From NCBI GenBank assembly GCA_050633265.1, contig JBOEGE010000005.1, positions 558,001 through 622,000 on the forward strand: DNA of 64,000 nucleotides. Direction: 5' to 3'. Shown in pieces: positions 1-8,393 of this stretch. Under the pieces are notes generated by a model, which saw only the letters and a list, made by a program, of their open reading frames with translations, was not told the origin of the DNA and did not search any database. Position 1 is the first letter of the stretch. Each line of letters starts with the position of its first letter. Origin of the DNA: JBLHZY01 sp050633265. Lineage in GTDB: Bacteria > Pseudomonadota > Alphaproteobacteria > Rhodobacterales > Rhodobacteraceae. Position numbers and translations under genes: made by a program.

Positions 1-2
1 CC

Positions 3-356
3 AAAATCGGCGCCCCAACAAAGCCCTATGATCTGCGCCGCGCCGATTTCGTGAACTTGGATCACAGCGGCATGATGCTCAAAGGGTTAAACACGCTCGG
101 GCTCGGTTTGACCGAGGCAAATTTCCCGCTTCTCACCGAAAACTATCTCGTCATGTGGGAACTCGTGCGCCAAGGCGCGGCCATCGGCATCCTTGACGCC
201 TATATCGGAGATGCAGACCCCGCCGTGCGCCGCGTTCTGCCTGATCTCGAACCGCTCGTCTTTCCGATCTGGCTTGTCGCCCACCGAGAACTCACCACAA
301 GCCCACGCATTCGTAAGGTCTATGATTTTCTCGCAAAAGAACTGCGCCGCAGCTAA
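3..356 (+). CDS. LysR-type transcriptional regulator, C-terminal part (5' truncated by window)
   Basis: The frame is open from the window edge to the TAA at 354-356, leaving the last 117 residues. They resemble the C-terminal part of the effector-binding domain of LysR-type regulators: an ENYLVMWELVRQGAAIGI stretch, then a short strand-rich run (PLVFPIWLVAHREL) and a final helix (RIRKVYDFLAKEL), which is how this family ends. The winged-helix DNA-binding half lies outside the window, so the target and effector cannot be judged. It could control a divergent gene to the left or the enoyl-CoA hydratase gene 190 bases downstream; that is inference. Confidence 0.72.
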   Translation, partial: KIGAPTKPYDLRRADFVNLDHSGMMLKGLNTLGLGLTEANFPLLTENYLVMWELVRQGAAIGILDAYIGDADPAVRRVLPDLEPLVFPIWLVAHRELTTSPRIRKVYDFLAKELRRS

Positions 357-428
357 ATCTGCCCGCGCGCACCTGCCTTTGCCGCATCCCCAGCATATGG
401 CGAAAACCGCGCCTACCCGAGCGGGATA

Positions 429-532
429 ACGGCCCAAAGCCCCCCTTCTCCAGCTCCGTTCAAAATCACCCAGCGTTATTTGCACCTGCGCGATCAGATT
501 GCATAGACTGCCCTCAAACGGCCCAAAGCCCC
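429..532 (+). repeat. 15-base direct repeat in the gap before the hydratase gene
   Basis: ACGGCCCAAAGCCCC occurs at 429-443 and again at 518-532, 89 bases apart, inside the 190-base gap between the LysR gene and the hydratase gene. The second copy abuts the ribosome binding site. No function is evident; it may be a short duplication. Confidence 0.5.
480..509 (+). promoter_or_regulatory. possible sigma-70 type promoter for the enoyl-CoA hydratase gene
   Basis: TTGCAC at 480-485 and TAGACT at 504-509 are separated by 18 bases and lie 38 bases before the ATG. Both boxes are imperfect, so this is a candidate only. Confidence 0.3.
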
Positions 533-546
533 AAGAAAGGACCACC

Positions 547-1302
547 ATGACCGATCATATCCTTTGCGATATTTCCAACCGCGTGATGACCATCACTCTC
601 AATCGCCCCGAGCGCAAAAACGCGCTGACCCGCGAAATGTACGGCACGATTGCCGATAATCTGGCCCAGGCAGACGCCAGCGATGATATCCGCGCCGTCG
701 TGATCACAGGCACAGCCGATGCCTTTACCGCAGGCAATGACATCGGCGATTTCACCCAGAAACCGCCCGAAGGCAAACAGCCCGTAACCCGCTTTTTGGA
801 AAATATCTCGACAGCGCAAACCCCGATTTTGGCGGCCGTAAATGGCATCGCAGTTGGTGTTGGGCTCACGATGCTGCTGCATTGCGATCTGGTTTTTGCC
901 AGCGAAGAAGCCCGTTTCAAAGCGCCCTTCACAAGTCTTGGGCTGGTCCCGGAAGCGGCCTCTTCGCTCTTGCTGCCAAACGCGGTTGGCATGGCTTGGG
1001 CCAATGATATCCTGCTCGCAGGCCGCTTGTTAACCGCCCAAGACGCCATGAGCGCAGGGCTGACATCCCGCATCTATGCTCCCGAGGCCCTGCTTGAAGA
1101 AACCCAAAAAGCCGCCGCCGCCATCGCCGCTTTGGCCCCAACGGCTGTAAAGCAAACCAAAGCGCTGATCCGCGCCAATCGCAGCGCCGTAAGCGAGCGG
1201 ATGCAAACTGAGGGCGATATTTTTGCCAAACAGCTACAATCGGCCGAATTCAAAGAGGCCGCGATGGCCTTTATGCAGGGCCGCACACCTGTGTTTGACT
1301 AA
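547..1302 (+). CDS. enoyl-CoA hydratase/isomerase family protein
   Basis: A 251-residue crotonase-fold protein, normal length for the family. The two oxyanion-hole regions are visible: RKNAL at residues 23-27 with AFTAGNDIGDF at 59-69, and NGIAVGVG at 99-106. Glu136 (LGLVPEAASS) lies where enoyl-CoA hydratases and isomerases carry a catalytic acid; the other hydratase glutamate is not obvious, so isomerase or another crotonase activity is possible. The ATG at 547 was chosen because AAGAAAGG lies just upstream and the protein then begins like its relatives; an upstream start at 499 would have no such site. The gene is alone between a LysR gene and a strong hairpin terminator. Expected role: acyl-CoA beta-oxidation or aromatic-acid breakdown in the cytoplasm; substrate unknown. 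Confidence 0.85.
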   Translation: MTDHILCDISNRVMTITLNRPERKNALTREMYGTIADNLAQADASDDIRAVVITGTADAFTAGNDIGDFTQKPPEGKQPVTRFLENISTAQTPILAAVNGIAVGVGLTMLLHCDLVFASEEARFKAPFTSLGLVPEAASSLLLPNAVGMAWANDILLAGRLLTAQDAMSAGLTSRIYAPEALLEETQKAAAAIAALAPTAVKQTKALIRANRSAVSERMQTEGDIFAKQLQSAEFKEAAMAFMQGRTPVFD

Positions 1303-1326
1303 AACCCAGAGCACCGAACTCCACCT

Positions 1327-1366
1327 AAAAACAGGCGCAAGAACATGCCCCTTTGCGCCTGTTTTT
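1327..1366. terminator. bidirectional rho-independent terminator
   Basis: A perfect 14-base-pair stem (1327-1340 with 1353-1366, core ACAGGCGCAA/TTGCGCCTGT) with a 12-base loop is flanked by A5 on one side and T5 on the other. It sits between two convergent genes and can stop transcription from both. Confidence 0.88.
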
Positions 1367-1380
1367 CCATCCAACCCCGC

Positions 1381-2337
1381 CTATGCGACCGGATTAAAAC
1401 ATGCGATCTCGCGCCCATCCCGATCCGGGGCAAGGGGCGGAATTTCCGAGCTGCACCGCGCAATCGCATTGGGGCAACGCGCGCAAAAAGCGCAACCTTT
1501 TGGCGGATTTAGCGGATCAGGAAGCTCTGTCTCTTTGCCCTCAGGCGCCGTCAGTGGGCGCCCCACAACAGGCGCGCTTTGCGCCAAGAGCCGGGTATAA
1601 GGATGGCGCGGATTGGCAAATATCCTCTCCGCGGGCCCAATCTCAACCACCGATCCAAAATAAAGCACAACAACCCGATCTGAGACCGCCTCAACCACCG
1701 CCAAATCATGGCTGATAAACAGATAGGTCAGCCCAAGCTGCGCCTTAAGATCAGCCAGAAGATTAAGCACCTGCGCCTGCACAGACACATCAAGCGCCGA
1801 AACTGGCTCGTCCAAAATCAGAATGCGCGCCTTGGCGGCAAGCGCACGCGCAATGCCAATTCTTTGGGCCTGCCCGCCGGAAAACTCATGCGGGTAGCGA
1901 TCAAGAAACTCTTCGCGCAAGTTCACCGCCGCAAAGATTTCGGCGATCCGCACGCCGGCAGTTTTGCGATCCATCCCATGCAGCTTGCGCAGCGGCACTT
2001 GCATGATCTGGCCTATGGTTTTGCGCGGATTGAGGCTGCTGATCGGATCCTGAAACACATATTGAATGCGCTTGCCGAATTCCGCCGGATCGGCCGTATC
2101 AAGCGCCTCGCCTTCGATCTCAATCTGGCCTGTGCTGGGCGGCAATAACCCAACAAGCATCCGCGCAAGCGTTGATTTACCGCAACCAGATTCCCCAACG
2201 ATTCCAAGCGTCTCTCCCGTTTGCACCGCAAGCGAAACCGGCTGCACAGCCCGCACAAAAGCGCGCGGCGGGCCAAACAATCGCTTGCCAACAGGGAAGG
2301 TCTTGGACAGCTCACTTAGCTTCAATGCAATGCTCAT
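1381..2337 (-). CDS. ABC transporter ATP-binding protein, oligopeptide type (DppF/OppF-like)
   Basis: A 318-residue nucleotide-binding subunit. Walker A GESGCGKST is at residues 48-56, Q-loop at VFQDP, the signature FSGGQ at 152-156, Walker B ILILDEP at 172-178, and a cysteine-bearing C-terminal tail (GCAFCARCPNAIARC) typical of the oligopeptide/dipeptide ATPase extension. The ATG at 2337 was chosen because it overlaps the stop of the upstream permease-ATPase fusion by four bases (ATGA), a common coupling; a start 36 bases earlier is open but lacks support. It is the last gene of the importer operon and pairs with the ATPase half of the fusion protein as the heterodimeric motor. Substrate class is inferred from the family: peptides or similar small amides. 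Confidence 0.9.
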   Translation of the reverse strand: MSIALKLSELSKTFPVGKRLFGPPRAFVRAVQPVSLAVQTGETLGIVGESGCGKSTLARMLVGLLPPSTGQIEIEGEALDTADPAEFGKRIQYVFQDPISSLNPRKTIGQIMQVPLRKLHGMDRKTAGVRIAEIFAAVNLREEFLDRYPHEFSGGQAQRIGIARALAAKARILILDEPVSALDVSVQAQVLNLLADLKAQLGLTYLFISHDLAVVEAVSDRVVVLYFGSVVEIGPAERIFANPRHPYTRLLAQSAPVVGRPLTAPEGKETELPDPLNPPKGCAFCARCPNAIARCSSEIPPLAPDRDGREIACFNPVA

Positions 2338-4217
2338 GTCGCCGCCTCCAAGCCAGCTTCGGGATAAAAACAACGCACCTTGCGCGCCGCGCTCACAGAC
2401 GCCAAATCAACCTCAACAGCGCGGCATCGCTCAGAAGCTTTGAGGCACCGATCCGCAAAAGCACAGCCCGGGGTAAGCCGATCCACCATCGGCGGCAAGC
2501 CCGCAATCGCGGCCAATTCGCGCTGCCCATGGCCAAGCTCAGGCACACATTCGATCAAACGTTTGGTATAGGGGTGCGCCGGCGCATTGAGGATTTCGCC
2601 CGTTGGCCCCTCCTCAACAATCCGCCCCGCATACATCACCGCCACCCGATCACAAAGCTGCCCAACCACGCCAAAATCATGGGTGATAAAGATGATCGCA
2701 AGGCCACGTTCGCGGCGCAGATCATCCAAAAGCGCAAGGATCTGCGCCTGAACCGTCACATCAAGCGCGGTTGTCGGCTCATCCGCGATGATCACATCCG
2801 GCTCATTGGCCAGCGCCATCGCGATCCCAACCCGCTGGCGCATCCCGCCGGAAAGCTCGTGCGGAAAGGCATCAATGCGATTTTCTGCGTTGGGGATACG
2901 CACCGATTTAAGCAAGTCGATCGCATGGCTGCGGGCTTGGGCTTTGGGCATGTCATGATGGCATTGCACCGCCTCAATCAGCTGCGTGCCGATGGTATAG
3001 AGCGGGTGCAATGTGGCCAGCGGATCTTGGAAAATATAGGCAACGCGATCCCCGCGCAGGCTGCGCAAAGTCTCATATGGCGCGCCAACCAAATCCTCGC
3101 CGTTGTAATAGACCGCACCCCCGGTAATCACCCCCGGCGGCGAGGCAACAAGCCCCATCACGCTAAGCGCAGTCACCGATTTACCGGACCCAGATTCACC
3201 AATGATCCCAAGGCATTCCCCCGGCTCGACATGAAGATCAACCCCGCCAACCGCTCGGTAATTGCGCCCCTTGACCCGAAACTCTGTACGCAGCTCACAC
3301 AGGCTCAACAAACTATCCGCTGGCGCCTGCGGAATTGGCCCGGTGCGATGGACTTTTGTCGTTGCCATGGGCCGCGAAAGCGCGCCGGATTTCAGCCGCG
3401 GATCAAGCGCATCCCGCACCCCATCACCCAGCAGATTGATCGCCATCACGATCACCAAAATCATCGCCCCCGGCACAATAGAAGTATGCGGATTTGAAAT
3501 CAGCGCCGCGCGCGCCTCGCCAAGCATAGAGCCGAGATCCGCCTGCGGCGGCTGTGAGCCAAGCCCAAGGAAGGATAGCCCCGCTGTCTCCAAAATCATC
3601 CAACCAACCGTTGTCGACATGGCAATCACGATCACCGGGATCACATTGGGCAACACTTCGCGCAAGATGATCTCGCCGTTGCGCATGCCCGCAAGACGCG
3701 CTGCATCAATGAACTCTTTATGGGCGATGCCAACGGTGATCCCGCGAATGTTGCGGGCGAAAAACGGAATGTTCACAGCCGCCACAGCGATCAAAGCATT
3801 CAGCAGCCCCGGCCCAAGCGCTGCAACAATCGCCAGCGCGAGCAGAATATAGGGAAAGGCCATCAGCATATCGACGCCGCGCATGATCAGATTATCGACC
3901 CGCCCGCCGTAAAATCCCGCCGTAATGCCAATCGCAGCGCCAATCGTGGCGGCGGCAATCGCAGCGGCAAACCCAACCGCGAGCGAAAGGCGCGTGCCCC
4001 ACATCAAGCGGCTCAAAAGATCGCGCCCCAAGTGATCTGTGCCAAGCAATGCATCCGGGCCAAAGGGCTTTTGAAAGCGCGCGGCCGTGTTGATCACATC
4101 AGGATCAGCCAGCGGCAAAAGCGGCGTGATCAGCGCAAGGAGCACGACAATCGACATCACAATCAGCCCACCAAGCGCCAAGCGATTGCGCGCCAGAAGT
4201 TTGAAAAAATCCATCAT
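2334..4217 (-). CDS. fused ABC permease and ATPase (DppC-DppD fusion), peptide-type importer
   Basis: One 627-residue frame carries two subunits that are usually separate. Residues 1-277 are a DppC-like permease: an N-terminal helix at 12-34, the periplasmic LLGTDHLGRDLLSRL motif at 58-72, several membrane helices, an EAA cytoplasmic loop at 168-191 (EFIDAARLAGMRNGE), and the family's usual end GVRDALDPRLKSG. A 25-residue linker rich in Pro and Ala follows. Residues 305-627 are a DppD-like ATPase: Walker A GESGSGKS at 340-347, LSGGMRQR signature, Walker B VIIADEPTTALD, and the Cys-containing oligopeptide tail. No frameshift or stop is visible at the junction, so the fusion looks genuine. The ATG at 4217 overlaps the stop of dppB by four bases. 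Such fusions are known in some peptide importers. Confidence 0.92.
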   Translation of the reverse strand: MMDFFKLLARNRLALGGLIVMSIVVLLALITPLLPLADPDVINTAARFQKPFGPDALLGTDHLGRDLLSRLMWGTRLSLAVGFAAAIAAATIGAAIGITAGFYGGRVDNLIMRGVDMLMAFPYILLALAIVAALGPGLLNALIAVAAVNIPFFARNIRGITVGIAHKEFIDAARLAGMRNGEIILREVLPNVIPVIVIAMSTTVGWMILETAGLSFLGLGSQPPQADLGSMLGEARAALISNPHTSIVPGAMILVIVMAINLLGDGVRDALDPRLKSGALSRPMATTKVHRTGPIPQAPADSLLSLCELRTEFRVKGRNYRAVGGVDLHVEPGECLGIIGESGSGKSVTALSVMGLVASPPGVITGGAVYYNGEDLVGAPYETLRSLRGDRVAYIFQDPLATLHPLYTIGTQLIEAVQCHHDMPKAQARSHAIDLLKSVRIPNAENRIDAFPHELSGGMRQRVGIAMALANEPDVIIADEPTTALDVTVQAQILALLDDLRRERGLAIIFITHDFGVVGQLCDRVAVMYAGRIVEEGPTGEILNAPAHPYTKRLIECVPELGHGQRELAAIAGLPPMVDRLTPGCAFADRCLKASERCRAVEVDLASVSAARKVRCFYPEAGLEAAT

Positions 4218-5161
4218 GATTTGATCCTCGGATCGAGCATGCCCTGAGCGACATCCACCAAAATATTGAACAAAACATAGCAGGCCGCGATCATCACAAC
4301 CCCGCCCTGTACGAGCAAAATGTCACGTTTCAGGACCGCATCCACCAACATCCGCCCAACGCCGGGCCACTGGAAAACCATCTCGATATAAACAGCGCCC
4401 GAAAGCACGAAACCGGCCTGAATACCAAGCACAGGAATGATGCTCACCATCGCTGCGCGCAACGCATGGCGCCAGATCACGCCCCGCTCAGCAACCCCTT
4501 TGGCACGCGCGGTGCGGATGAAATCTTGGCGCAAAACCTCTAACATCGCAGAGCGGCTGAGGCGCGCAATTACCCCTGTGGCCACAACCGCGAGCGCCCC
4601 CGCAGGCATCACCAGATGTTTGAGCAGATCGGCCAGATCGCCGCCGCCATAAATCGCATACATTCCCGAAACCGGCAGCCAGCGCAGATTGACCGCAAAG
4701 ATCAGGATCATCATCATCCCAAGGAAAAACGACGGGATCGAAATCCCCAAAAGCACTGCGAATGTGATCGCTTTATCCGCAAATCCATACTGGCGCGCCG
4801 CCGAGATAACCCCCGCCGCAACACCCAGTATCGCACAAAGAACAAAGGCGGTTCCGGCCAAAATCAGGGTTGCGTTAAACCGGTCCAAAACCTCATCCAA
4901 CACGGGGCGATTAAGCGAGAAACTGCGCCCGAAATCACCCTGCAACATATTGCCAAGCCAAGTAAAATACCGAACCACAAGCCCGCGATCCAACCCCAGA
5001 TCGCGATTGAGTTTCTCCACATTTTCAGGGGTCGCGTAAGAGCCGAGGATGGCCGTTGCCGGATCACCTGGGATCATCGCCATGATCAAAAACACAATCA
5101 CCGAAATGCCAAGCAAAACCGGAATTGCCGAGATCAACCGCTTAAGAATATAGCCTGCCAT
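4214..5161 (-). CDS. ABC transporter permease, peptide type (DppB-like)
   Basis: A 315-residue inner-membrane permease with an N-terminal helix starting at about residue 9 (RLISAIPVLLGISVIVFLI), the GDFGRSF motif of DppB/OppB proteins, about six membrane helices, and an EAA-type loop (DFIRTARAKGVAERGVIWRH) that docks the ATPase. Length and ending (QGMLDPRIKS) are normal. It forms the transmembrane dimer with the permease half of the fusion encoded next. The gene follows the binding-protein gene after 58 bases that contain a strong stem-loop, and overlaps the next gene by ATGA. Confidence 0.93.
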   Translation of the reverse strand: MAGYILKRLISAIPVLLGISVIVFLIMAMIPGDPATAILGSYATPENVEKLNRDLGLDRGLVVRYFTWLGNMLQGDFGRSFSLNRPVLDEVLDRFNATLILAGTAFVLCAILGVAAGVISAARQYGFADKAITFAVLLGISIPSFFLGMMMILIFAVNLRWLPVSGMYAIYGGGDLADLLKHLVMPAGALAVVATGVIARLSRSAMLEVLRQDFIRTARAKGVAERGVIWRHALRAAMVSIIPVLGIQAGFVLSGAVYIEMVFQWPGVGRMLVDAVLKRDILLVQGGVVMIAACYVLFNILVDVAQGMLDPRIKS

Positions 5162-5184
5162 TTTAGCCCCCGCTCAAATGAAAT

Positions 5185-5212
5185 GCGGCCCCCGGATCGC
5201 TCTGGGGGCCGC
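5185..5212 (-). promoter_or_regulatory. intercistronic stem-loop between binding-protein and permease genes
   Basis: GCGGCCCCC at 5185-5193 pairs perfectly with GGGGGCCGC at 5204-5212 (10-base loop), directly after the binding-protein stop codon. There is no T-run after it on the minus strand. Such a hairpin would protect the upstream message or thin out readthrough, giving more binding protein than membrane subunits, as is usual in ABC import operons. Confidence 0.65.
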
Positions 5213-5219
5213 AGATGGA

Positions 5220-6794
5220 TTAGTTTTTCTTAACGTCTTGAAGAAGCAAGAAGAACGATGGCTGAAGCGCGAAATCTTCGACGCGATCCGACACAACAGC
5301 ATTCTGTTTCCAGTTCGCCACAAAGACCCAAGGCGCATCTTCCTGAACGATCACCTGCATCTCTTTATAGAGCTTGGCGCGCTCGGCCTGATCGGTTGCC
5401 GCGCGGGCCGCTTCAAGAAGCTCATCGACTTTCGGGTTGGAATAATAGCCCGAGTTGAAGCCGCCTTTATCGGGCCAAGCATCCGTGCGCAGCGCAAGGA
5501 AAGGCAGCGTATCGGGATCATTCGTCATCCATGCCATTTCGGCCATATCCGCCTTGCCCTCAAGGCCCGGGTTCACATTGCCAAGGAAAGTGTTCCACTC
5601 GTAAGTTTCAATTTTCACCTTAAGGCCAACCGCCTGAAGATCGGCTTGAATGGCTGTCCCCATGGCGATCGGATCAAGCATGCCAGAGCCGCCCTCGGTT
5701 ACATAAAAGGTGAGCTCCGCGCCCTCGGCTCCGGCCTCAGCCAGCAGCGATTTGGCTTTCTCGGGATCGTAGGGGTATGGCTCAAGCGCCTCGTTATAAG
5801 CCCATGCAAAAGCGGGCGGGGTTGGGCCAGCGGCAACGGCGGCTGTGCCTTCCAGCACATCATCCACCAAGGCGCTTTTGTTGATCGCGTAATTGGCCGC
5901 TTGGCGCACGCGCTTATCTGCAAAGGGGCCTTCTTTGGCGTTGAGGATCAAGAACCAAACATGCGGCCCGGCTTGTTCGTGCACGGTGAATGTGTCGCCC
6001 GCAAAGCCACCCAAGGCAACCGGGGGCACCTCGACCATCAGATCAATGCCGCCAGCGAGCATTTCAGCCGTGCGGGTATTGGCATCTGTAATTGGGCGGA
6101 AAACAACGGCGTTCAGCTCTGGTTTGCCATCCCAATAATCGGGGTTCGCTTCAACAACAACCGCCTCGTTCGAGCGCCATTCCGCAAACTTAAATGCGCC
6201 AGTGCCCGATGGGTTGCGGCCAAAATCCGCCCCTTTATCCATCACAGCCGCAGGAGAGACGATCAGCCCGGTTGGATAGGCAAGATTGGAAAGGAAGGGC
6301 GCATAGGGCGCATTCAGCGTAAAGCGCACTGTGCTCGCATCAACCACTTCAACATTTTCAACCGCAGAGAAGAAGAATGAAAGTGGGAATGGGCCTGTGT
6401 TGTGATAGGGGTGATCTTCCTTGAGCATGCGATCAAAGTTGAACTTCACCGCCTCTGCATCAAACGCGCTGCCGTCATGAAATTTAACACCCTCGCGCAG
6501 GGTAAATGTATAGGTCTTACCATCCTCAGAAATGTCCCACGCGGTGGCCAGTGCAGGTTCGACCTCAAGCGTGCCGTCTTTATACCGCACCAGGCCGTCA
6601 TACACATTCATCAGAATGCGAAAATCGTTAACAGCCGTAACCGCGGCAGGATCAAGCGCTTTTGGCTCGGCAATCTGCCCGACGATCAAAACATCCTCAG
6701 GCGTTTGCGCAGTGGCAACCCCTGCGCTCAAGGCAAGTGCTGTTGCCGCCGTAGCAGCCAGCATCGCGCGGCGCGTGATGTGAAAAATACTCAT
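5220..6794 (-). CDS. ABC transporter substrate-binding protein, family 5 (peptide/nickel type)
   Basis: A 524-residue exported protein. An N-terminal signal (ITRRAMLAATAATALALSAGVATA) ends in an Ala-x-Ala site; the TRRAML start hints at the Tat route but Sec is also possible. The body has the family-5 signature region (VEPALATAWDISEDGKTYTF, then REGVKFHDGSAFDAEAVKFN) and the usual extended lobe, and ends near residue 524 as expected. The ATG at 6794 has GAGAGGGACTGAC upstream and gives the signal peptide at the very start. It would capture the ligand in the periplasm for DppB and the DppC-DppD fusion. Two copies of the ATCATGAT palindrome lie just upstream, shared with the divergent DUF1028 gene, so GntR-type repression is likely. 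Confidence 0.93.
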   Translation of the reverse strand: MSIFHITRRAMLAATAATALALSAGVATAQTPEDVLIVGQIAEPKALDPAAVTAVNDFRILMNVYDGLVRYKDGTLEVEPALATAWDISEDGKTYTFTLREGVKFHDGSAFDAEAVKFNFDRMLKEDHPYHNTGPFPLSFFFSAVENVEVVDASTVRFTLNAPYAPFLSNLAYPTGLIVSPAAVMDKGADFGRNPSGTGAFKFAEWRSNEAVVVEANPDYWDGKPELNAVVFRPITDANTRTAEMLAGGIDLMVEVPPVALGGFAGDTFTVHEQAGPHVWFLILNAKEGPFADKRVRQAANYAINKSALVDDVLEGTAAVAAGPTPPAFAWAYNEALEPYPYDPEKAKSLLAEAGAEGAELTFYVTEGGSGMLDPIAMGTAIQADLQAVGLKVKIETYEWNTFLGNVNPGLEGKADMAEMAWMTNDPDTLPFLALRTDAWPDKGGFNSGYYSNPKVDELLEAARAATDQAERAKLYKEMQVIVQEDAPWVFVANWKQNAVVSDRVEDFALQPSFFLLLQDVKKN

Positions 6795-6819
6795 GTCAGT
6801 CCCTCTCTGTTCATTGATA

Positions 6820-6833
6820 TTTATCATGATGAA
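6820..6833. promoter_or_regulatory. ATCATGAT palindrome, copy 1 (putative GntR operator)
   Basis: Matches TTNATCATGATNAA exactly and lies 26 bases before the binding-protein start codon. One of four related sites in the two promoter regions on either side of the DUF1028-gntR pair. Confidence 0.7.
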
Positions 6834-6846
6834 TTGATTAGGGCTA

Positions 6847-6860
6847 ATTCTCATGATAAA
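6847..6860. promoter_or_regulatory. ATCATGAT palindrome, copy 2 (imperfect)
   Basis: ATTCTCATGATAAA differs from TTNATCATGATNAA at two positions. It lies 30 bases before the DUF1028 start codon, 27 bases (centre to centre) from copy 1, so a repressor could sit on both and block the divergent promoters. Confidence 0.6.
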
Positions 6861-6889
6861 TTCAAGAAAAATATGCTAGAGGCTGATGT

Positions 6890-7549
6890 ATGACCTTTTC
6901 GATTCTCACTTATGACGAAAAATCCGGCATTTATGCAGGAGCAGCTGCAACCGGAAGCCTATGTGTTGGCGGTTGGGTCCTAAGAGGAGACATCGATTCG
7001 GGGCTAGTCGCGACCCAAGGCACCGCCCCCAGCAGCTTCTGGCGCGATGATGCGCTGCGCTTGATGCATGGCGGCGCTTCGGCCCAAAGTGCGATTGATA
7101 AAGTAACGCGCAAGGATACCGGGCGCGGCCATCGCCAAATGATCGCCCTTGATAAAGCAGGCACAACGGCCGGATTTACCGGAGATCAAAGCATCGCCTT
7201 TGCCGCAGATAGCTGCGCGCCCAACCTCGCCGTTGCGGGCAATATGCTCGCCTCAAACGATGTGCTTGAAGCGATGAAACACGCAGCCGCACGGCCCTTT
7301 CCTTCGCCCGCCGCGCGCATGATGGCCGCCCTAAACGCCGCAGACCAAGCCGGAAGCGATATGCGCGGGTTGCAATCAGCCGCACTGCTGATCCTTGCGC
7401 CAAATGCGCCGCCAGTTGATCTTCGGATTGATTATAGTGAGGCGCCGCTAGAGGCTTTGGCCGCCCTGCTCGCCCGCGTTCAAACCGCGCCCTATGCCGA
7501 TTGGCTGACCCAAGTGCCAACGCGCATTGATCCACAGCGCGCGCCCTAA
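6890..7549 (+). CDS. DUF1028 domain protein
   Basis: A 219-residue protein that fits the DUF1028 family along its whole length: TFSILTYDEKSG at the N terminus, the GLVATQGTA turn, and FTGDQS at about residue 98. DUF1028 proteins resemble Ntn-hydrolases and are often found beside peptide importers, but no firm reaction is established for the family. Here the gene is divergent from the importer operon, shares its operator-bearing promoter region, and is followed convergently by the GntR gene. I infer a role in processing the imported compound, perhaps as an amide hydrolase. No signal peptide is seen, so it should act in the cytoplasm. Confidence 0.85.
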   Translation: MTFSILTYDEKSGIYAGAAATGSLCVGGWVLRGDIDSGLVATQGTAPSSFWRDDALRLMHGGASAQSAIDKVTRKDTGRGHRQMIALDKAGTTAGFTGDQSIAFAADSCAPNLAVAGNMLASNDVLEAMKHAAARPFPSPAARMMAALNAADQAGSDMRGLQSAALLILAPNAPPVDLRIDYSEAPLEALAALLARVQTAPYADWLTQVPTRIDPQRAP

Positions 7550-7562
7550 AACACGCACGCCC

Positions 7563-8330
7563 CTAATCTTCCATGAAACGGCGCGAAAGACTAACTTCTT
7601 GCGCCTGCATCAAAGCCTCAGCCCCCTCCATATGAGAGAGCATAATCGCCCGCGCCCGCGCCGCATCGCCATCGCGCAAAGCCTGCACCAAATCAATCTG
7701 ATGCTTGCGCCCGCGCGCCCAAAGCTCGTGATTTGGCGGCTCATAAAGGCGGCGATACACGGTAAGATCGGCCAAAATGCGCGCCATGAAAGAGATGACA
7801 AAATCCAGCAGATGATTGTCAGACATGCGCGCAAGCAACCCGTGAAAAGCGAGCGAGGCAATGTGCTGCTCTTTTTCCTCTTCGGAATTGCGCGCCGGGT
7901 TTGGATTTTGATGGGCCAAAGCATCCAGTTCGGCCAATTGCTCTTCGCTCAGCTTTCCGGCCAATGAAGCGGCCAATTCGGGCTCCAACGCTTTGCGCAT
8001 TTGATAGATGTCTGAAACGGAAAGATCCTTGAAATAGAAGTAGTTGGCCAGCAAAGAGGCGGCGCGATCTTGGCTCACCTCACCAACAGAGCTGCCCCCG
8101 CCCGGCCCGGTTTTCGTCACGATCAATCCCTGCGCCTCTAAGATGCGCATCGCCTCGCGGACCGTCCCCTTTGAGACCTCAAACTGCGCAATCATCGCCG
8201 CCTCATTGGGCAGCTTATCGCCCTTGCGCAGATCCCGCTCAACAACCCATTGCTTGATCTCATCCGCAACCCGCACGGGGCGCGATCTCTTGGCCGGTTT
8301 TGCCTGCGCCGCTTCGTCTCTCATCGCCAT
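7563..8330 (-). CDS. GntR-family transcriptional regulator, FCD (FadR-like) subgroup
   Basis: A 255-residue regulator. The winged helix covers about residues 20-85 (LRKGDKLPNEAAMIAQFEVSKG then TVREAMRILEAQGL), and an all-helical FCD effector domain covers about 108-240, with the His residues (HGLLARMSDNH, further GRKHQ) that bind metal or a small carboxylate in this family. It is transcribed divergently from the amidohydrolase gene; two ATCATGAT palindromes lie between them and two more between the importer and DUF1028 genes. This arrangement makes it the likely local repressor of importer, DUF1028, hydrolase and itself. The effector is unknown. Confidence 0.9.
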   Translation of the reverse strand: MAMRDEAAQAKPAKRSRPVRVADEIKQWVVERDLRKGDKLPNEAAMIAQFEVSKGTVREAMRILEAQGLIVTKTGPGGGSSVGEVSQDRAASLLANYFYFKDLSVSDIYQMRKALEPELAASLAGKLSEEQLAELDALAHQNPNPARNSEEEKEQHIASLAFHGLLARMSDNHLLDFVISFMARILADLTVYRRLYEPPNHELWARGRKHQIDLVQALRDGDAARARAIMLSHMEGAEALMQAQEVSLSRRFMED

Positions 8331-8342
8331 CCCAAGCCAAGT

Positions 8343-8356
8343 TTCATCATGATAAA
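8343..8356. promoter_or_regulatory. ATCATGAT palindrome, copy 3 (putative GntR operator)
   Basis: TTCATCATGATAAA matches TTNATCATGATNAA exactly and lies 13 bases upstream of the gntR start, a position suited to autoregulation. Confidence 0.7.
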
Positions 8357-8393
8357 TTACTAGACCAAGCAGAAAAGGATGTGTAGAGCTAAA

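Noticed and set aside
2172..3497. Long open frame on the plus strand, 441 codons, inside the ABC transporter genes
   Set aside because: It lies wholly opposite two well-supported transporter genes, its product is rich in Arg, His and Pro with no domain, and it has no ribosome site. GC-rich codon bias creates such antisense frames.
5178..6380. 400-codon plus-strand frame opposite the substrate-binding protein
   Set aside because: The minus-strand gene has a signal peptide, ribosome site and family motifs; the antisense frame has none.
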